64,000 nucleotides of DNA from Lachnospiraceae bacterium (GCA_022800815.1 JAAWRC010000004.1:42670-106669), one strand, 5' to 3'. Positions 17,867 to 26,267 are shown, counted from the first letter of the stretch. The notes: generated from the sequence alone by a model not told the origin. Numbers and translations: made by a program.

Positions 17867-17907
17867 GAGACGGCATGGCAGTTTGCGGCTATGCCGTCTC
17901 TTTTTTC
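17867..17907 (+). terminator. Terminator after the BTAD gene
   Basis: GAGACGGCAT (17867-17876) pairs with ATGCCGTCTC (17891-17900), followed by a T-run. Confidence 0.85.
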
Positions 17908-17988
17908 CATTTCTTACATTTCTGTCGAAATAATTAAAACAAATCAAAAAATTTCATGAAAAATAAAAATAATTACAAAAAAACCTCC

Positions 17989-18025
17989 AACGAAAGAGAT
18001 AACGAAAGAAGCATTTTGTTACAAT
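17989..18025 (+). promoter_or_regulatory. Candidate BTAD-controlled promoter
   Basis: AACGAAAGA occurs twice as a direct repeat (17989-17997 and 18001-18009, period 12), and TACAAT (18020-18025) follows 10 bases later. SARP/BTAD activators are known to bind direct repeats placed just upstream of the -10 box. No good -35 is seen, as expected for an activated promoter. Confidence 0.4.
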
Positions 18026-18053
18026 GGGGGCAGAAAAAGAAGAGGTGGGGCCG

Positions 18054-18557
18054 GTGCGTATATGCCAGAGAGAGATTTTCTCTCCGAATGCGGTGACGAT
18101 CTGCGTGGATTGTGCGAGAGAAGGGGAAGAGAGCGGACGGCTTTATCACAATTACGCCAGCGACCCCGTCTATTTCAGAGGGATGGGAGAGCTTCTCAGC
18201 CTTATGGATGAGTTTTATGAACGCATCCAGTATCCACAGGCCTCCATTGAATACAGAAGCTTTATCAAAAAAGCCCCATGTCGGGCAGGAGAGGCGGGAC
18301 GGATTTTGGAGAGGAAGGAGCCGGTCAGGGCAAACGGAAAAAAAGGAACCTTTGTCGTTCAGGTGAAATACCGGCAGAATGCGACCTGGCAGGGACAGGT
18401 GACATGGACGGAGAGGCAGGTTACAAAGCAATTTCGCAGCGCATTGGAGATGCTTAAGCTGATCGACGGCGCATTAGATGAAGGGGAAGAGAATCAGAAG
18501 GAGCAAGGAGGAAGCTCTGCCCTCCGAGGCGGCGGAGGAGCCCACGCCTGTCGATGA
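18054..18557 (+). CDS. Uncharacterised protein at the head of the SipW/TasA cluster
   Basis: A 167-residue cytosolic-looking protein with no named domain I can assign. Features: an N-terminal block QREIFSPNAVTICVDCARE with a CxxC pair, YHNYASDPVYFRGMGELLSLMDEFY, and a C-terminal block FVVQVKYRQNATWQGQVTWTE followed by FRSALEMLKLIDGAL. I recall similar proteins upstream of surface-protein operons in Lachnospiraceae. GTG 18054 is preferred: AGAGGTG lies 6 bases upstream, and the predicted -10 at 18020-18025 would overlap an ATG at 18024. The last 30 or so residues (EGEENQKEQGGSS and on) are low-complexity and overlap the next gene by 80 bases; the native stop may have been lost in a deletion. 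Confidence 0.65.
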   Translation: MRICQREIFSPNAVTICVDCAREGEESGRLYHNYASDPVYFRGMGELLSLMDEFYERIQYPQASIEYRSFIKKAPCRAGEAGRILERKEPVRANGKKGTFVVQVKYRQNATWQGQVTWTERQVTKQFRSALEMLKLIDGALDEGEENQKEQGGSSALRGGGGAHACR

Positions 18558-20322
18558 GACCGGGACGGAGCCTGTCGCAGAAGAGGCGGCCACCGCCGGT
18601 ACGGAGGGACAGACGGAGGATTTCCCCGAGAGCCGGGAAGCGGAAACGGAAAAACAGGCCGTGACCACAGGTGCGGCGGACGGAACGGGAGCGGCCTTGA
18701 TTGCGAATTTTGCTTCCGGGAGCGACACCGGGACGGAAGGGACCCGGGCGGAGGAGACCCTGGAGGATATGGAACAAACCCTGAACCAGGTGCTTGAGGA
18801 CATTTCCGGCCAGGCGCAGGACCAGACCACTCTCGCCGGGAGGATTACATACGGGCCTTATACCCAGGACGGAGTCACGCTGGAGGTCTCCGCCGATGCG
18901 GGAGTCCTCCCCGAGGGGGCGAAGCTGGAGCTCTCCTACCCGGAGGGCGAGATGGCGGGTGCGGAACTCCAGAGCGCATGCGATCTGATTCAGGCGAAGC
19001 TTTTGAACGGGGGACAGAGCATTGCGGGCATGTTCCTTCACAGGGTTCGCTTTGTGGACGGGGACGGGAACGAAGTGCGGCCGAACGGATCCGTGGAAGT
19101 GAAGCTTTCCTATGCGGAACCGGCGGTCCTGGAGGGGAGCGAGGCGGCGGAACTTTCGGACATCAGGGTTTACCGGATTGTAAACGGCGGGGCCATGGAC
19201 CTGACCGAGGCCGGGACGGCGGTCCTGGAGCTTACGGAGGCGAAGGGCGTCGGCGGCATCACCCTGACGGACAGCAGTTTTTCCGATTTTGCGGTCGTCT
19301 GGACGACTCCTTATAAAGAAGCGGAGATCATTCCGGAGACCGTGGAGGTCATCGGTGCGGGGCCGCTCATGCCTCCGGTCAAAGGCGTAGCGCAGACGGC
19401 GAGGAAGGCGGCCAGAAAGGCGTCGGCGCAGACGGACGAGGAGGGTTCCGACGACGGGCTGGTGATGAAAAAGAACGCCACGCCCAACCCTAACGGGGAC
19501 GGGACCTACACTATCACCCTGGAGGCCTATACCACCGGCACGGTGACGGTTTCAAAGAAGTCGATTCCTGCGGACATCATCTTGGTGCTGGACCAGTCGG
19601 GAAGCATGGCTCAGGAATATGTGACTTTGGTGACTGGGGAAACGTATACACCGATCACGTACAATTATGAAGCGAGACAGAACTCGGACTCTTTGTATTA
19701 TAAAGACGGGGACAGCTATCAAAAAGTTACAGTATCCTATTCTAGACAGGTGTATATCTGTACATATGGAACCGCAACACGTTCTACCGGGCGGGGAGAC
19801 ATTTATCCGCCGACAGAAAGAGTGACCAGGCTGGAAGCGTTAAAACGCTCGGTGACTTCATTTGAGGAAGCGGTAGCGGCGGATGCGGCGGAGAATCAGG
19901 TGAATCATCGAATTGCGGTGGTAGGTTTTGCAGACAAAGGGAGTGGATATGGCAACACAGAGTTATTTGTGGGGGCCAAGGAGTATCAATGCGGAGATTT
20001 GGCAAGGGCCCATTACGGTGAAGCCCTTCAGGATATGAGTACGGGTGGAAAAACGAATGTCCTGGCATCGATTGGAGCATTAACAGGAAGTGGGTCTACA
20101 TATCCGCAGTATGGTTTGGAGATGGCGCGGGGGATTTTTGAAGCGCAATCTTTGACCGCAGGGGAGGAGAGGAGCAGAATCGTCATCTTCTTCTCAGATG
20201 GAACTCCAGGATATAATGCAAGTCAGTATGAGGAAGCTGAAGCAAATGCGGCAATCAAAAAGAGCCGGACATTAAAGAAGGCCGTATCGGAAGGCGGGTA
20301 TGGGGCTACGGTACCCCCGTGA
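18478..20322 (+). CDS. von Willebrand A-domain surface protein, 5' part of a broken gene
   Basis: The 614-codon first half of a large cell-surface adhesin-like protein. Residues 30-80 are acidic and low-complexity. From about 360 comes a VWA domain with the metal site DQSGSMAQ and later IVIFFSDGTPG. It begins MKGKRIRR, a signal-peptide n-region, but the hydrophobic core that should follow is missing, suggesting a deletion of the export signal. No ribosome site precedes the ATG. The frame stops within the VWA domain just after SEGGYGATV; the family continues with a further strand-helix segment, which is absent. The remainder is in the next frame (20319-22142). Probably a pseudogene. Confidence 0.7.
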   Translation: MKGKRIRRSKEEALPSEAAEEPTPVDETGTEPVAEEAATAGTEGQTEDFPESREAETEKQAVTTGAADGTGAALIANFASGSDTGTEGTRAEETLEDMEQTLNQVLEDISGQAQDQTTLAGRITYGPYTQDGVTLEVSADAGVLPEGAKLELSYPEGEMAGAELQSACDLIQAKLLNGGQSIAGMFLHRVRFVDGDGNEVRPNGSVEVKLSYAEPAVLEGSEAAELSDIRVYRIVNGGAMDLTEAGTAVLELTEAKGVGGITLTDSSFSDFAVVWTTPYKEAEIIPETVEVIGAGPLMPPVKGVAQTARKAARKASAQTDEEGSDDGLVMKKNATPNPNGDGTYTITLEAYTTGTVTVSKKSIPADIILVLDQSGSMAQEYVTLVTGETYTPITYNYEARQNSDSLYYKDGDSYQKVTVSYSRQVYICTYGTATRSTGRGDIYPPTERVTRLEALKRSVTSFEEAVAADAAENQVNHRIAVVGFADKGSGYGNTELFVGAKEYQCGDLARAHYGEALQDMSTGGKTNVLASIGALTGSGSTYPQYGLEMARGIFEAQSLTAGEERSRIVIFFSDGTPGYNASQYEEAEANAAIKKSRTLKKAVSEGGYGATVPP

Positions 20323-22142
20323 GCCCGCTTAGATATTACCAGTCTGTAGGAAGCTCGACGTCTCTGGAGGATGCGTTCAAGGCGATCAAAGATCAGATCA
20401 AAACGGACACCATGGACCTTGGAACCGAGACGCAGGTGAAGGACGTTCTTTCAGACACCTTTGCGTTTGCGAACGATCAGGTGGACGAAAGCGACGTGAC
20501 GGTATCGGTGGTTCCCTATAATGGGAAAGACTCGGGCGGGAACGATCAGTGGAAAGAGAAAGCTCCGGCGGCCGGGACGAAGGTTACCGTCAACCAGGCT
20601 ACCAAAGAGGTCAGCGTTTCCGGCTATGATTTTAAGAAGAACTTTGTGGGGACGAATGAAAAAGGCGAGGCCGTGGGAAGCAAGCTGGTCATCGAGTTTG
20701 CGGTAAAGCCCATGGACGGCTTCATAGGCGGAAACAACGTGGCGACCAATGACCAGAGTGCATCCGGCGTGTATGACAAAGACGGAACGTCCCTGAAAAA
20801 CTTTGAGCTGCCGAACGTCAACGTGCCATTGAATTTCGGGATCAGCCTGGAGGACCGGAACATCCATGTTGGCGATCTGTTTGAAATCGGGGACTTGGAA
20901 AAGGTATTCTGCGCACAGGACGAGACTGGAGAGCTTTCCTATACGACCTCGGCCGGAGGGAAGGCTTACACGCTGGATGGAAAGACGAACGCTTATGTAA
21001 ACCTGACCTACCAGGTAAAGGATGCGGGTGGGAATGTAATCGGAGAGTATGCCGTCCCGGCGGGGGCGACGAGCGGAAGCTGGAAATGGAAGGACGGCTC
21101 GGGAACTCTCACGGCTCAGGGGAAATTTACGGAACCGGAGAACGAGACCCAATATACGGTGGATCTGGTCGTGACGCCGACGAGCGAGACGCCGGACTCA
21201 AACGGTACGTCTGCGGTAGAAGCGGAAACCATTCCCGGATCTGCCGATGCGCACACGAAACCGACGATCCATGTTTATCGGCCGGCGGTCACCTGCTCGG
21301 ATGAGATCATTTTCCTTGGAGAGACAGCCGGGGATCTGAGCGGGCGGTATTCGGGCGTGTGGAAATGTGGCGATAAGACGGCAACCGCCTCGACCGAATT
21401 CTTTAAAGGAGACAGGGAGCTGGTCCTTGAAGCGGAGTGGGGGTTCGGAACAGAGCTTCCGGCGACCGGGGAATATAAGCCGGAGGAGGATTCCGGATTT
21501 AAGGTGAAGGTCTTTGAGGAATGGAAGTACGGAACCGGAACCGTGTCGAAGACTGACATTACAGGGTATGCCGCAATCACGAAAGGCGGGCAGGGCTGCG
21601 GGATTTGTTCGGGACCGTCTTCCAGGGCGGATTTTACCATCCACGTGCTGACGGGAAGCCTCGCCCTCACCAAGACGATCGGCGCAGCGGACGATGCGGC
21701 GTTTACCTTCAAGATTGATTACGAAGGCGAAAACGGGGAAACGGATACCTGGTACCGGACCGTTCGGTTTACAGAGGGCGGAGCCACGGAAAGAACGGCG
21801 GAGGCGCTCACGGGGCTTCCGAAGGGAAACTACCGGGTGACGGAGCTTGGCGCATTAAAGTACACGCTGAAAAACGTGGCGGCGGACGGCGGAGCAACAG
21901 ATTGTAAGTACGAGAAAGATGCGGCGGGCATCACGTTCGAGATCGGCGGCACGGGGACGGGAACCGGAGGATACGGAACCTGCGGCAAGGCAGTGTTCCA
22001 CAATACAAAGTCTGGTTCAACGACTTTAACCGGCGTGGACGTGAAACGGAACGTGTTCCATTTTGGAGAAAACACGTCGGCGGACGACCTGAAGGCGGCT
22101 TCGGGACAATTAGGCGATTGCGAAACGCCAGAACCCGCATAA
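20319..22142 (+). CDS. VWA-domain surface protein, 3' part of a broken gene (SpaA/Cna-B-like repeats)
   Basis: It continues the previous frame after a shift and a loss of sequence: RYYQSVGSSTSLEDAFKAIKDQI is the last helix of a VWA domain. Then follow beta-rich regions (VKDVLSDTFAFANDQVDESDVTV, and on) and near the C-terminus a SpaA/Cna-B-like domain (GSLALTKTIGAADDAAFTFKI, then LPKGNYRVTELG). No LPXTG motif or membrane anchor is present. The last residues (from about QLGDCETPEPA) are encoded by a sequence matching the end of a dispersed repeat (22110-22150), so the native C-terminus seems to have been cut off. The GTG at 20319 has no ribosome site. Confidence 0.68.
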   Translation: MSPLRYYQSVGSSTSLEDAFKAIKDQIKTDTMDLGTETQVKDVLSDTFAFANDQVDESDVTVSVVPYNGKDSGGNDQWKEKAPAAGTKVTVNQATKEVSVSGYDFKKNFVGTNEKGEAVGSKLVIEFAVKPMDGFIGGNNVATNDQSASGVYDKDGTSLKNFELPNVNVPLNFGISLEDRNIHVGDLFEIGDLEKVFCAQDETGELSYTTSAGGKAYTLDGKTNAYVNLTYQVKDAGGNVIGEYAVPAGATSGSWKWKDGSGTLTAQGKFTEPENETQYTVDLVVTPTSETPDSNGTSAVEAETIPGSADAHTKPTIHVYRPAVTCSDEIIFLGETAGDLSGRYSGVWKCGDKTATASTEFFKGDRELVLEAEWGFGTELPATGEYKPEEDSGFKVKVFEEWKYGTGTVSKTDITGYAAITKGGQGCGICSGPSSRADFTIHVLTGSLALTKTIGAADDAAFTFKIDYEGENGETDTWYRTVRFTEGGATERTAEALTGLPKGNYRVTELGALKYTLKNVAADGGATDCKYEKDAAGITFEIGGTGTGTGGYGTCGKAVFHNTKSGSTTLTGVDVKRNVFHFGENTSADDLKAASGQLGDCETPEPA

Positions 22143-22150
22143 ATGCAGGA
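22110..22150 (+). repeat. One-ended remnant of the AGGCAATTGCGAAAC repeat
   Basis: TTAGGCGATTGCGAAAC (22110-22126) is identical, over 17 bases, to the reverse complement of the right end of the mini-repeat at 41266-41282. AGGATTCT 20 bases further on also matches the position of AGGATTCT inside the large copy at 63832. It lies exactly between the truncated surface-protein gene and the start-less TasA-like gene. Confidence 0.5.
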
Positions 22151-22182
22151 TTCTTTTATTAAAAAAGAAACAGATCATAACA

Positions 22183-22818
22183 TTGGCAGTGGCTGTCTGC
22201 CTGGTATTCGCAATGGGAATCGGGGCAACCCTGGCAGTTTTAACCCAGAAAACGGCAGTGGTAACGAACACCTTTACCGTGGGAAACGGTTTTGCAAAGG
22301 ATGCGGTCACACTGGACGAGGCAAAGGTGGATCCGGATACACACAAGGCAGATGATGCGCAGCCCAGGGTTCAGACCAATAGTTATCATAATATCATGCA
22401 GGGAGATGAATTTGATAAAGACCCTCAGGTTCACGTGGCCGCAAACAGTGCGAGCTGCTATATGTTCGTGAACATTACAGGTCTGGATGCCCTGGCGGCT
22501 CATGGAATTACAACTGAGATTAATGCGAGCTGGACAAAAGCAGATAAGACTACAGGGCTTGACGGCATTTACCGGTATAAGGCGGTCGTTCCGAAAAGTG
22601 AAACGAAACAGGATCTGGATAAGGTATTCGAGACGCTGACGGTAGCGGATAAGGCAGATATTTATGGGGCTGACGGCGTTGCCAAGACATTGGAGAACGT
22701 CACCATCCAGGCCTGCGCCGTGCAGTCTGAGAACGTAGATGGTTGGGATGCGGCACTTAAGCTGGCAGTATGGGGAACAGACAGCGCAACGACTGATACC
22801 ACTGCGGCAGCCGAGTAA
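22183..22818 (+). CDS. TasA/camelysin-like secreted protein, start damaged
   Basis: A 211-codon exported protein of the SipW-dependent type: hydrophobic segment LAVAVCLVFAMGIGATLAVLT, then a beta-sandwich-like body with FTVGNGFAKDAVTL and a central ASCYMFVNITG strand. The natural start is missing. A basic n-region (LLLKKKQIIT) is encoded upstream in the same frame, but no ATG/GTG/TTG precedes it before the stop at 22111-22113. TTG 22183 is the first listed start and lacks a ribosome site. The damage coincides with the repeat remnant at 22110-22150. The family forms amyloid-like matrix fibres in Bacillus; here the role is inferred from context. Confidence 0.65.
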   Translation: MAVAVCLVFAMGIGATLAVLTQKTAVVTNTFTVGNGFAKDAVTLDEAKVDPDTHKADDAQPRVQTNSYHNIMQGDEFDKDPQVHVAANSASCYMFVNITGLDALAAHGITTEINASWTKADKTTGLDGIYRYKAVVPKSETKQDLDKVFETLTVADKADIYGADGVAKTLENVTIQACAVQSENVDGWDAALKLAVWGTDSATTDTTAAAE

Positions 22819-22852
22819 CGGAGTTTTCCCAGAACCTTAAAGGAGCAGGAAT

Positions 22853-23524
22853 ATGAAGAAGAGGAAATTGATCGCCATACTTGCGGCAGTCGTCCTGCTG
22901 GCCATGATCGGGGTGGGGGCGACGCTCGCCTACTTCACGAACGGCACGGATTACAGCAACGTGGTGACGATGGGGCATGTGGATATCAGCCTTACGGAAA
23001 ATACGGTGACCTTCGCAGACGGCGCATGGATTCAGAATACCGGGACGGAGGACATTACGGAGACGGGACTGACCTTTACCGACGTCCTTCCCAGCATGAC
23101 CGTGCCGAAAAATCCTACGGTTGCTCTGAGAGAGGATTCTGAGGACGCCTACGTGAGACTGACCATGAACCTTGTGAAGGAAGCCGGAAGCGGCATAAGC
23201 GACGCCGATCTGGCGGTGCTGGCTGCGGACCTTGACGGACAGATTCTGTCGGAGGGCTCCGGCTGGAACAAGGGCGACGGCGGGTATTATTACTACGGGG
23301 AAAAGCTGGATTCGGAACACGCCGTTGCCGTGTTTTTCGAGACGGTGACGATTCCTCCCTCCTGGGGCAACAACACGGCGGGACAGGGTTTCCAGATCGT
23401 GCTCCAGGCCGAAGCGATCCAGGCGGATCACTTTGAGCCGGAACGGGACGGGGAGGGAAACGTCCTCGGCCGGTTTGACGGAGAGGGAAACGCAATCACC
23501 GCAGAGAGTTACGTGGAACCCTGA
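22853..23524 (+). CDS. TasA/camelysin-like SipW-dependent secreted protein
   Basis: 223 residues with a textbook SipW-class signal: MKKRKLIAILAAVVLLAM then IGVGATLAYFTNGTDYSN, where cleavage is expected after TLAYF-like context. The mature part starts with VVTMGHVDISLTE, a common TasA-family opening, and has the conserved IQNTGTEDI-type strand. AAGGAGCAGGAAT precedes the ATG. It lies 34 bases after the first TasA-like gene and 65 bases before the peptidase gene, so it is the likely direct substrate of that peptidase. The gene appears intact. Confidence 0.8.
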   Translation: MKKRKLIAILAAVVLLAMIGVGATLAYFTNGTDYSNVVTMGHVDISLTENTVTFADGAWIQNTGTEDITETGLTFTDVLPSMTVPKNPTVALREDSEDAYVRLTMNLVKEAGSGISDADLAVLAADLDGQILSEGSGWNKGDGGYYYYGEKLDSEHAVAVFFETVTIPPSWGNNTAGQGFQIVLQAEAIQADHFEPERDGEGNVLGRFDGEGNAITAESYVEP

Positions 23525-23589
23525 TAACGAGTCATAACGAAAACGAAAGAGACGGAACATAACGGGTTTACCGGAAGGGGGAAGGGCGT

Positions 23590-24087
23590 TTGCGGGCGAG
23601 GCTTTTGAATCTGACGGGAATCATTCTGGTCGCAGGCGTCATCCTCCTGGTAACGCCTCTCACGGTGCCGAAGCTGTTCGGATACCGGATCTACGGAATC
23701 CTGACGGGGAGCATGGAACCGGAGTATCCGGCGGGCTCCGTCGTCTACGTGAGGGAGACGGCATTCGAGGACATCCGGGTGGGGGATACCATTACCTTCC
23801 GGATGGGAAACGGTACGGACCTGGTGGGGACCCACCGGGTGGCGGGGATTGATACTGAGACGCAGCAATTTATCACCAAGGGCGATGCCAACAGGTCGGA
23901 GGACGTGGCTCCGGTGTCGTATTCCAGCGTCATTGGAAGAGTCGTGTTTGGCATTCCACTGCTGGGGAAATTTTCTTCCGTCCTGCATTCCACGGCCGGA
24001 ATCCTGGCCTGTGCGGGGATTTTCGCACTGGCAATCCTTCTGTGGTGGGCAGCGGAAAAGATGAAGAAAAAGGAGAATGCGAAGTGA
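23590..24087 (+). CDS. sipW: Signal peptidase I of the SipW (ER/archaeal) type
   Basis: A 165-residue membrane peptidase. Catalytic Ser lies in TGSMEPEYPAGSVV (near 41), and the general base is His in GTHRVAGID (near 81) instead of the Lys of ordinary bacterial signal peptidases, the hallmark of SipW. TM helices lie at about 8-25 and 138-155. The TTG start at 23590 is preceded by GGAAGGGGGAAGG. Its stop overlaps the GTG of the next TasA-like gene (GTGA), so enzyme and substrate are co-translated. It should process the three TasA-like proteins of this cluster, whose signals all share a G-x-LA(Y/V) core. Confidence 0.88.
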   Translation: MRARLLNLTGIILVAGVILLVTPLTVPKLFGYRIYGILTGSMEPEYPAGSVVYVRETAFEDIRVGDTITFRMGNGTDLVGTHRVAGIDTETQQFITKGDANRSEDVAPVSYSSVIGRVVFGIPLLGKFSSVLHSTAGILACAGIFALAILLWWAAEKMKKKENAK

Positions 24088-24716
24088 AGAAAAAATTAAT
24101 CCTTATCGGCGTGGCGGCCATTCTCGTGATGACGGCATTGATTGGCGGGTCTTTGGCGTATTTTCAGGCGGACGGACGTGAGGTCCGCCAGCAGCTTGGC
24201 ACAAGAAGGCTGGGAATCTCCCTGATGGGAGACACGGAGGGCCCGGAGAGGCTTCAGGACGGAAATCTGCGGTTTGACACGGTGATGCCGGGTGCGGAGA
24301 TCAAAAAAGAGATTTTTGTGGAGAATACGGAGAACACGGAGCTCTATGCGAGGGTGACCGTGAGCAAGTACTGGCTCCGCCGGGAAAACGGCCGCCTGGA
24401 AAAGGCGATGGACCTGAATGCGGAAAAAATCGAGCTGGATTACAGGGAAAGCGACTGGCTTTTGTTGAAAGAGGATACGGAGCAGCTGGTATTATACTAC
24501 ACGAAGCCCCTTGCGCCGGGGGAACGCACGGCGAGCATCATGGATCAGATAAAAATTTCCACGGATATCGGTAACGCATATGCGAATACGGGCGTGGGAC
24601 TCGATATAGAGGCGGATGCCGTCCAGACCGTGGCGGCAAAGGATGCGATCCTGTCGGAATGGGGCGTGCTGGCGACCATCGACGGAAACGGCGTCATCAC
24701 GGCGGTGGAAGAGTAG
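24084..24716 (+). CDS. TasA/camelysin-like SipW-dependent secreted protein
   Basis: 210 residues. The signal region is MKKKLILIGVAAILVMTALI then GGSLAYFQADG, followed by RRLGISLMGDTEG and a beta-rich body with the strand pair ENTENTELYARVTV and a C-terminal DIEADAVQTVAA. GTG 24084 is chosen because AAGGAG lies upstream and it overlaps the sipW stop by four bases; an ATG at 24042 in frame would lie deep inside sipW. The gene looks intact. Function as a matrix or surface-fibre component is inferred from family and context. Confidence 0.78.
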   Translation: MKKKLILIGVAAILVMTALIGGSLAYFQADGREVRQQLGTRRLGISLMGDTEGPERLQDGNLRFDTVMPGAEIKKEIFVENTENTELYARVTVSKYWLRRENGRLEKAMDLNAEKIELDYRESDWLLLKEDTEQLVLYYTKPLAPGERTASIMDQIKISTDIGNAYANTGVGLDIEADAVQTVAAKDAILSEWGVLATIDGNGVITAVEE

Positions 24717-24743
24717 GATGGAACCGGAGGAATGGAGGACATC

Positions 24744-25042
24744 ATGAGAAAAAGAATGTTGGTTTTGGGCATGGTTCTGTCGCTGCTCTTTGGAATGTCG
24801 GTGACGGCCTACGGGGCGGACCTGCCGACGGCGACCTTCGACGGGAGCGACGAGATCAAGTACAATTACAGCGCTCTGGAAAATTTCGGATCGGCGTTTT
24901 CCGACATGCTTCCCGGCGAGGAGAGAAGCCAGGAGATCGTGCTGAAAAACACGGGAAGCCAGGCGGCGTGACGGCCGCAGGACTCCTCCTTGCAGCGATC
25001 CTCTTCCTGGTATTAAAGAAGAAAAAGGAGAAAAAGGCGTAA
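24744..25042 (+). pseudogene. Cell-wall/membrane-anchored protein of the SipW cluster with a large internal deletion
   Basis: The 5' frame gives MRKRMLVLGMVLSLLFGM then SVTAYGADLPTATFDGSDEI, a normal Sec signal with AYGA cleavage, and runs to IVLKNTGSQAA before a TGA at 24969-24971. Directly after, in a different frame, comes TAAGLLLAAILFLVLKKKKEKKA and a stop at 25042: a C-terminal TM anchor with positive tail. Family members have a long body between these two pieces. So this is one gene that lost its middle and its frame. An ATG at 24732 (MEDI) is in frame; ATG 24744 starts the normal signal peptide. Confidence 0.7.
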
Positions 25043-25095
25043 GCGGTCCCTTTCCACGGTTCCCTGAGCGCGGCATGCTCTCCTCTTTTGACGGT

Positions 25096-25138
25096 AAAAA
25101 CCCGCAGATTGCTTTAAAAAAGCTTTCTGCGGGTTTTT
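25096..25138 (+). terminator. Terminator of the SipW/TasA cluster
   Basis: AAAAACCCGCAG (25096-25107) pairs with CTGCGGGTTTTT (25127-25138). It also faces the end of the convergent dehydrogenase gene. Confidence 0.9.
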
Positions 25139-25187
25139 GCGACCGAAAATTCTCCGAATCCCATCCGATATTCTGCCGGACCCCGTC

Positions 25188-26144
25188 CTACTGCCGGCCC
25201 TCTGCGGTGAGGAGCCGGTCCATCAGCTCCACGACCTTCATGGTGTAATCCACAAAGGCAAGGGAATGGTCATTGGTGGCGACGGCCGCTTCGATATCCT
25301 GGATCTCATACTGGAGGGCTTTGGCGGTTTCACCCACCTCCAGCACCTCTTCGGAGCCGTCCGGGTACACCAGGGTGGCTTTTTCTGCGCGCACATAATT
25401 CATCACGGTGATATAAGCCTTGTCACCGGCGATGATGCCCCGTTTGGGCAGCTTTGCCCGGAAGGTCAAATTGACGCTTCCGACCTCTTTGGTACTGGTC
25501 TTTAAGGCGATGCTCCAGGTCTCGTCGACGCCGGTGGGGTAGGGGCTCATGAGATGGTTCATGTCGGTGATTTCGCCGGACAGGAAATAAGTGACGAAAG
25601 AGAGTCCGTAGGTGCCGATATCCAGCATGGAGCCGCCGCCAAGATCCGGGTTGAAGAACCGATTGGCGGGATCGTCCTCCTTGAGGCTTCCCAGTTCCGC
25701 CTCCACAAATTTGATGGTGCCAAGCTTTCCGTCGGCGATCATCTGTTTGATCTCCTTGAAAATAGGCATGTGGAAAATCGTCATGCCCTCGCAGAGGAGC
25801 AGGCCCTTTTCCTTTGCCAGGGCGCATGCCGCCTTCATCTCCCTGTAATTGCCCCAGATGGCCTTTTCACAGAGCACGTGCTTGCCATGCTCCAGGCAGG
25901 CCATGATGCACTTATAGTGCTGGCTGTTTACGGTGGCGACGTACACGATGTCCACCTTGGGGTCGGAGAGCAGTTCCTCATAAGAGCCGTATGCCTTTTC
26001 TACGCCGTATTCCTTCTGGAAAGCCAGCGCCGAATCCAGGCTTCTTGCCGCCGCCGCATAGATGGGGTGGAGTCTGACCATGTTGTCTGCAAATTCATGG
26101 GCGATGTTGCCCAGTCCCAAAATACCCCAGTTGAATTGTTTCAT
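25188..26144 (-). CDS. Gfo/Idh/MocA-family NAD(P)-dependent oxidoreductase
   Basis: A 318-residue sugar or inositol dehydrogenase-like enzyme. The N-terminal Rossmann fold starts FNWGILGLGNIAHEFADN (GxGxxA), and near residue 95 the catalytic-lysine motif appears as CEKAIWGN (usual EKP). The C-terminal alpha/beta dimer domain follows. The start at 26144 is chosen by homology of MKQFNWGILG and an AAGGTGG site; the frame runs on upstream into the control region. It is transcribed divergently from the PfkB kinase operon, and each side has an identical CTATGTACGTACAA site near it, so both should share a regulator. The substrate is unknown. Confidence 0.85.
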   Translation of the reverse strand: MKQFNWGILGLGNIAHEFADNMVRLHPIYAAAARSLDSALAFQKEYGVEKAYGSYEELLSDPKVDIVYVATVNSQHYKCIMACLEHGKHVLCEKAIWGNYREMKAACALAKEKGLLLCEGMTIFHMPIFKEIKQMIADGKLGTIKFVEAELGSLKEDDPANRFFNPDLGGGSMLDIGTYGLSFVTYFLSGEITDMNHLMSPYPTGVDETWSIALKTSTKEVGSVNLTFRAKLPKRGIIAGDKAYITVMNYVRAEKATLVYPDGSEEVLEVGETAKALQYEIQDIEAAVATNDHSLAFVDYTMKVVELMDRLLTAEGRQ

Positions 26145-26253
26145 AAATAAAAACCACCTTTCCAAGACCGGTCCGACCGGAAAAATTGATTGATGACGCA
26201 GACTTTTCCATGTCCGGTCGATCAGAAGACTTTTCGCAAGAATACCAAGAATA

Positions 26254-26267
26254 CTATGTACGTACAA
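26254..26267. promoter_or_regulatory. Candidate GntR operator, dehydrogenase side
   Basis: CTATGTACGTACAA with the perfect palindrome TGTACGTACA at 26257-26266. It is identical to the site at 26446-26459 and lies on the dehydrogenase side of the divergent promoter region. Confidence 0.6.

Noticed and set aside
22143..22355. ATG-initiated 70-codon ORF at the start of the first TasA-like gene
   Set aside because: Gly/Asn-rich out-of-frame reading; the TasA-like frame is the one with a signal segment and family motifs.
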